Below are positions 5,150 through 7,630 of a stretch of DNA of 7,630 nt, piece after piece. The DNA comes from an uncultured Lachnospiraceae bacterium. Lineage in GTDB: Bacteria; Bacillota; Clostridia; Lachnospirales; Lachnospiraceae. Where the stretch lies: positions 1-7,630 of the forward strand of contig CACXGR010000009.1 in NCBI GenBank assembly GCA_902767235.1, in the 5' to 3' direction. Both the position numbers and the translations under genes were made by a program. Within the stretch, counting starts at the first letter, position 1. Each line of letters opens with the position of its first letter. Under the pieces are notes generated by a model. It was not told the DNA's origin, did not search any database, and saw only the letters and a list, made by a program, of their open reading frames with translations.

Positions 5150-6941
5150 GAACAAGAACGTGACCCTCCCCCTGTTCGGGATCCCGAAACTGATCCCTTA
5201 TCTGAAGCCTTACAGGAGCAGAATGATCCGGATGGTCCTTTTGGCGCTGGTATGCAGCATCATCGACGTATCCTATCCGCTCTTCGGGCGGTACGTGCTG
5301 GACCACTTTGTGGCAGACGGAACGCTGGAGGGACTTCCTCTGTTCATGATCCTGTATCTGGCTGTTCTGGCCTTTCAGTCTGTTATCAACGACAGGACCA
5401 TGGTCGACTCGGGGACAGTGGAGATGTCCGTGGACAGAGATCTGAGAAACCGGGCTTTTGATCATATCCAGACGCTGTCCTTTTCCTATTTTAACTGCAA
5501 CAGCGTCGGATACATACACGCGAGAGTGATGAGTGATACCGGCAAGATCGGCGAGGCGGTCTCCTGGAGGATGATGGACTGCATCTGGAACGGGTCTTAC
5601 ATACTCTTCGCCATTGTGGTCATGCTCTTTACGGAATTTCATCTCGCGGTCTGGATGATCGTTCTGCTGGCGGCGGCGGGAATTCTGATCACGGTCTTTC
5701 AGAGCAAACTTGTCAGTGTGAACCGGCAGATCCGCGAGTGGAACGCCAAGATCACCGGAGATCTCAGCGAAGGGATCACCGGCGCCGGGACGATCAAGCT
5801 TCTGGGGATCGGGGAGAAGATGCAGGCCGAGTTTGAAGAGGACACCGAGGCCATCCGCAGGGATTCCGTGCGGGCTGTCCGGTATTCCGCCATGCTGATC
5901 TCCACTGTGACACTGATGTCATCCATTGCGCTGGCGGTGGTCCTGTGGCAGGGACAGGGACTCACCCGGGAGGGCATCATCCGCATCGGAACGCTTTCCG
6001 TATTTGTCTCCTATGCGGTGGGCATGGTGGAGCCCCTGCAGTTCATCATTCAGAACATTTCGGGCTTCATCGCCATACAGGTCAACATCGAGAGGCTGAC
6101 CAACCTTCTGGCTGAGCCGGCAGAGGTGGCGGACACCCCCGAAGTGATCGAGCGGTACGGGGACAGCTTCCATCCGAAATATGAGAACTGGGAAAAGCTG
6201 GAGGGAGATATTGAGTTCCGGGATGTGACCTTCCGCTATCCGGACGGAGAGGAGAATGTCCTGGAGCACTTCAGCCTCAAGGTGCCGCGGGGCCAAAACA
6301 TAGCCATCGTCGGCGAGACAGGTGCCGGAAAGTCCACGCTGGTCAATCTGGTATGCCGCTTCTACGAGCCGACGGAAGGCGTGCTCCTCATCGACGGAAG
6401 GGATGCCAGGGAGAGATCTCAGCTCTGGCTTCACAGGAATCTGGGATATGTGCTGCAGACGCCGCATCTCTTTTCGGGTTCTGTTCGCGACAACCTCCGT
6501 TACGGAAGGCCGGAGGCCTCCGACGACGAGATCATGAAGGCCTTGGAAATGGTGTCCGCAAGAGAGATCGTGGAGTGCATGGGGGGGCTGGACAGTGAAG
6601 TCGGCGAGGGAGGAAACCGCCTCTCCACAGGAGAGAAGCAGCTGCTCTCTTTTGCCAGAGCGCTTCTCGCCGATCCAAGGCTTCTGATCCTGGACGAAGC
6701 CACTTCCTCCGTCGATACCCTGACGGAGAAGGCAATCCAGAATGCGATCCGCGTGGTCACCCGGGGAAGGACTTCTTTCGTCATCGCCCACCGGCTCTCA
6801 ACCATTGTCAGCGCGGACCTGATCCTGGTGGTCAGGGACGGCAAGATCGTCGAGCGGGGAGAGCACAGTGAGCTTTTGAAAAAGAGAGGCAGTTACTACA
6901 GCCTTTATAAAAGACAGTACGAGGAGAGCATACTGGGGTGA
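5139..6941 (+). CDS. ABC exporter half 2, fused permease-ATPase with LSTGE signature
   Basis: This 600-residue half-transporter begins with a membrane domain (PYLKPYRSRMIRMVLLALVC and later helices, ending near residue 310). A linker with YGDSFHPKYENWEKLEG leads into the nucleotide-binding domain. Motifs are Walker A GETGAGKST (392-400), Q-loop Gln440 in LQTPHLFSG, a variant signature LSTGEKQ (495-501) in place of LSGGQ, Walker B LLILDE with Asp519 and the catalytic Glu520, and switch His551. The intact Glu with an altered signature complements the first half, which has an intact LSGGQ and Asp in place of Glu. Together they would form one hydrolytic and one degenerate ATP site. The gene overlaps the first half by 11 bases, which supports equal production of the two subunits. 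A hairpin ten bases after the stop ends the operon. The exporter fold is certain; the cargo is not. Confidence 0.95.
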   Translation: MKNENKNVTLPLFGIPKLIPYLKPYRSRMIRMVLLALVCSIIDVSYPLFGRYVLDHFVADGTLEGLPLFMILYLAVLAFQSVINDRTMVDSGTVEMSVDRDLRNRAFDHIQTLSFSYFNCNSVGYIHARVMSDTGKIGEAVSWRMMDCIWNGSYILFAIVVMLFTEFHLAVWMIVLLAAAGILITVFQSKLVSVNRQIREWNAKITGDLSEGITGAGTIKLLGIGEKMQAEFEEDTEAIRRDSVRAVRYSAMLISTVTLMSSIALAVVLWQGQGLTREGIIRIGTLSVFVSYAVGMVEPLQFIIQNISGFIAIQVNIERLTNLLAEPAEVADTPEVIERYGDSFHPKYENWEKLEGDIEFRDVTFRYPDGEENVLEHFSLKVPRGQNIAIVGETGAGKSTLVNLVCRFYEPTEGVLLIDGRDARERSQLWLHRNLGYVLQTPHLFSGSVRDNLRYGRPEASDDEIMKALEMVSAREIVECMGGLDSEVGEGGNRLSTGEKQLLSFARALLADPRLLILDEATSSVDTLTEKAIQNAIRVVTRGRTSFVIAHRLSTIVSADLILVVRDGKIVERGEHSELLKKRGSYYSLYKRQYEESILG

Positions 6942-6950
6942 GAAATGCTG

Positions 6951-6981
6951 CGGGCGGCGCACTGCGCCGCCCGTATTTAAT
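6951..6981. terminator. GC-rich hairpin between convergent genes
   Basis: A perfect 10-base-pair stem (6951-6960 CGGGCGGCGC with 6964-6973 GCGCCGCCCG) closes an ACT loop. On the + strand it is followed by TATTTAATAT, a modest T-rich tract, ten bases after the stop of the second ABC gene. On the - strand it lies just past the stop of the beta-mannosidase gene but is not followed by a T-run. It probably terminates the ABC operon and may block read-through from both sides. Confidence 0.75.
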
Positions 6982-7630
6982 ATGTATCGCGCAGACTGCG
7001 GATCCGAAGTCTTCTCTGAAGATCAGCGGCATCCGCGAAAGAGCCGCGCCGGATGTCACTCTTTTGAAGGGTGACCAGGTACGGTTCTCTGCGGACCATG
7101 GAGAAGTAGTTGTCACTGAAGACCGCGTCGGCATCGTCGAAGTCCAGCTCCACGAAAGCCGCGAAGCATTCCGACTGAAGGAGGATCTCGAAGGCGGAGC
7201 CGTCCTTCGTCTCGCAGACTCTGGCGGAGATCGAAGGCTTTGGCAGATCCAGATGCTTGTAGGGCACAATGGTCTCCACGGATTCGGATACGGTGCCGTC
7301 GTCGAAGCGCACCGAAGAAACGATGATGCAGTTCTCCCCGGTAGGAGACGGGAGATCCTGGAAGGAGGAAGCAGCTTCCTCATCGGACCTTTCGTCTGCT
7401 GAGCTGCCCGCGGCGGGATCCGGCTCCGGACCGCGAAGGAAGAAATTCTGCACGGTGGAAGTACCGCCAAAGAGCGAATCCGGCACCGACTCCGGAATAC
7501 GGGTCAGTTCCGCGGAAATGTCGAGACGGAGCACATCCCGGGCACTGAGCGCAGGGATCGTCCCCGTGCACTTCTTAACAAGGAGCGGCCGCAGATCCAT
7601 GGTCAGTATCTGGATCTGCGCCTCAAAGCG
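6977..7630 (-). CDS. Beta-mannosidase-like glycoside hydrolase family 2, C-terminal part
   Basis: The - strand frame is open from the right edge of the window to TAA at 6977-6979, giving 217 residues of a longer protein. The ATG at 7598-7600 is internal, because the reading continues upstream as RFEAQIQILT. The last 100 residues match the C-terminal Ig-like domain of family 2 beta-mannosidases: VRFDDGTVSESVETIVPYKHLDLPKPSIS, then VELDFDD, then the characteristic FSDNYF at about 7103-7120, then EPYLVTLQ. The segment RPLLVKKCTGTIPALSARDVLRLDI fits the preceding beta-sandwich domain. The catalytic barrel, with its two glutamates, lies outside the window. These enzymes release mannose from the non-reducing end of beta-mannosides, usually in the cytoplasm. 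An acidic serine-rich stretch (about 7366-7431 on the + strand) interrupts the beta domains and looks like a linker insertion. Its convergent position places it in a separate transcription unit from the ABC operon. Confidence 0.85.
   Translation of the reverse strand, partial: RFEAQIQILTMDLRPLLVKKCTGTIPALSARDVLRLDISAELTRIPESVPDSLFGGTSTVQNFFLRGPEPDPAAGSSADERSDEEAASSFQDLPSPTGENCIIVSSVRFDDGTVSESVETIVPYKHLDLPKPSISARVCETKDGSAFEILLQSECFAAFVELDFDDADAVFSDNYFSMVRREPYLVTLQKSDIRRGSFADAADLQRRLRIRSLRDTY

Noticed and set aside
6938..7402. + strand ORF across the end of the beta-mannosidase gene
   Set aside because: It is antisense to a frame with clear family motifs such as FSDNYF, and it begins at the ABC stop inside the terminator region.
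1..7630. CRISPR array, tRNA, rRNA or insertion sequence
   Set aside because: Reading through the window showed no regularly spaced repeats, no tRNA-like cloverleaf or rRNA stretch, and no transposase or integrase gene.

Overview
The window looks like chromosomal DNA from a moderately GC-rich Bacillota, most likely a gut Lachnospiraceae-type clostridium. This rests on strong GGAGG-type ribosome binding sites, a mannose-class PTS followed by an HPr-like gene, and a paired ABC exporter of a type familiar from that group. The placement is inference from gene style and protein similarity by eye, not from a marker gene.

Region 1 (1-1520, + strand) is the end of a mannose/fructose/sorbose-family PTS operon. 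It holds the IID membrane subunit (5' end cut by the window edge), a strong hairpin that may act as a partial terminator, a 94-residue protein with two membrane segments, and an 85-residue HPr-like protein, then a second terminator. The HPr-like protein keeps the length and core of HPr, but His15 is Asp and Ser46 is Leu. It therefore cannot carry phosphate in the usual way.

Region 2 (about 1521-6981, + strand) starts with a leader of about 210 bases containing a possible 35-codon ORF. A compact operon of three genes follows. The first encodes a 500-residue protein joining a PD-(D/E)XK-like nuclease domain to a P-loop ATPase/helicase-like module of the DUF2075/Schlafen-helicase or SF1 type. 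Its stop codon overlaps the start of an ABC exporter half (TAATG), which in turn overlaps the second half by 11 bases. The two halves have complementary defects, as in known heterodimeric exporters: the first has Asp for the catalytic Glu after Walker B, and the second has LSTGE in place of LSGGQ. The operon ends at a strong GC-rich hairpin.

Region 3 (6977-7630, - strand) is the convergent 3' end of a gene whose product matches the C-terminal Ig-like domain of a family 2 beta-mannosidase. With the mannose-class PTS nearby this hints at a neighbourhood for beta-mannoside use, interrupted by the nuclease-ATPase/ABC operon.

The two most notable points are the HPr-like protein lacking both phosphorylation sites, and the nuclease-ATPase translationally coupled to an ABC exporter pair. 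I saw no rRNA, tRNA, CRISPR array, insertion sequence or recognisable riboswitch.
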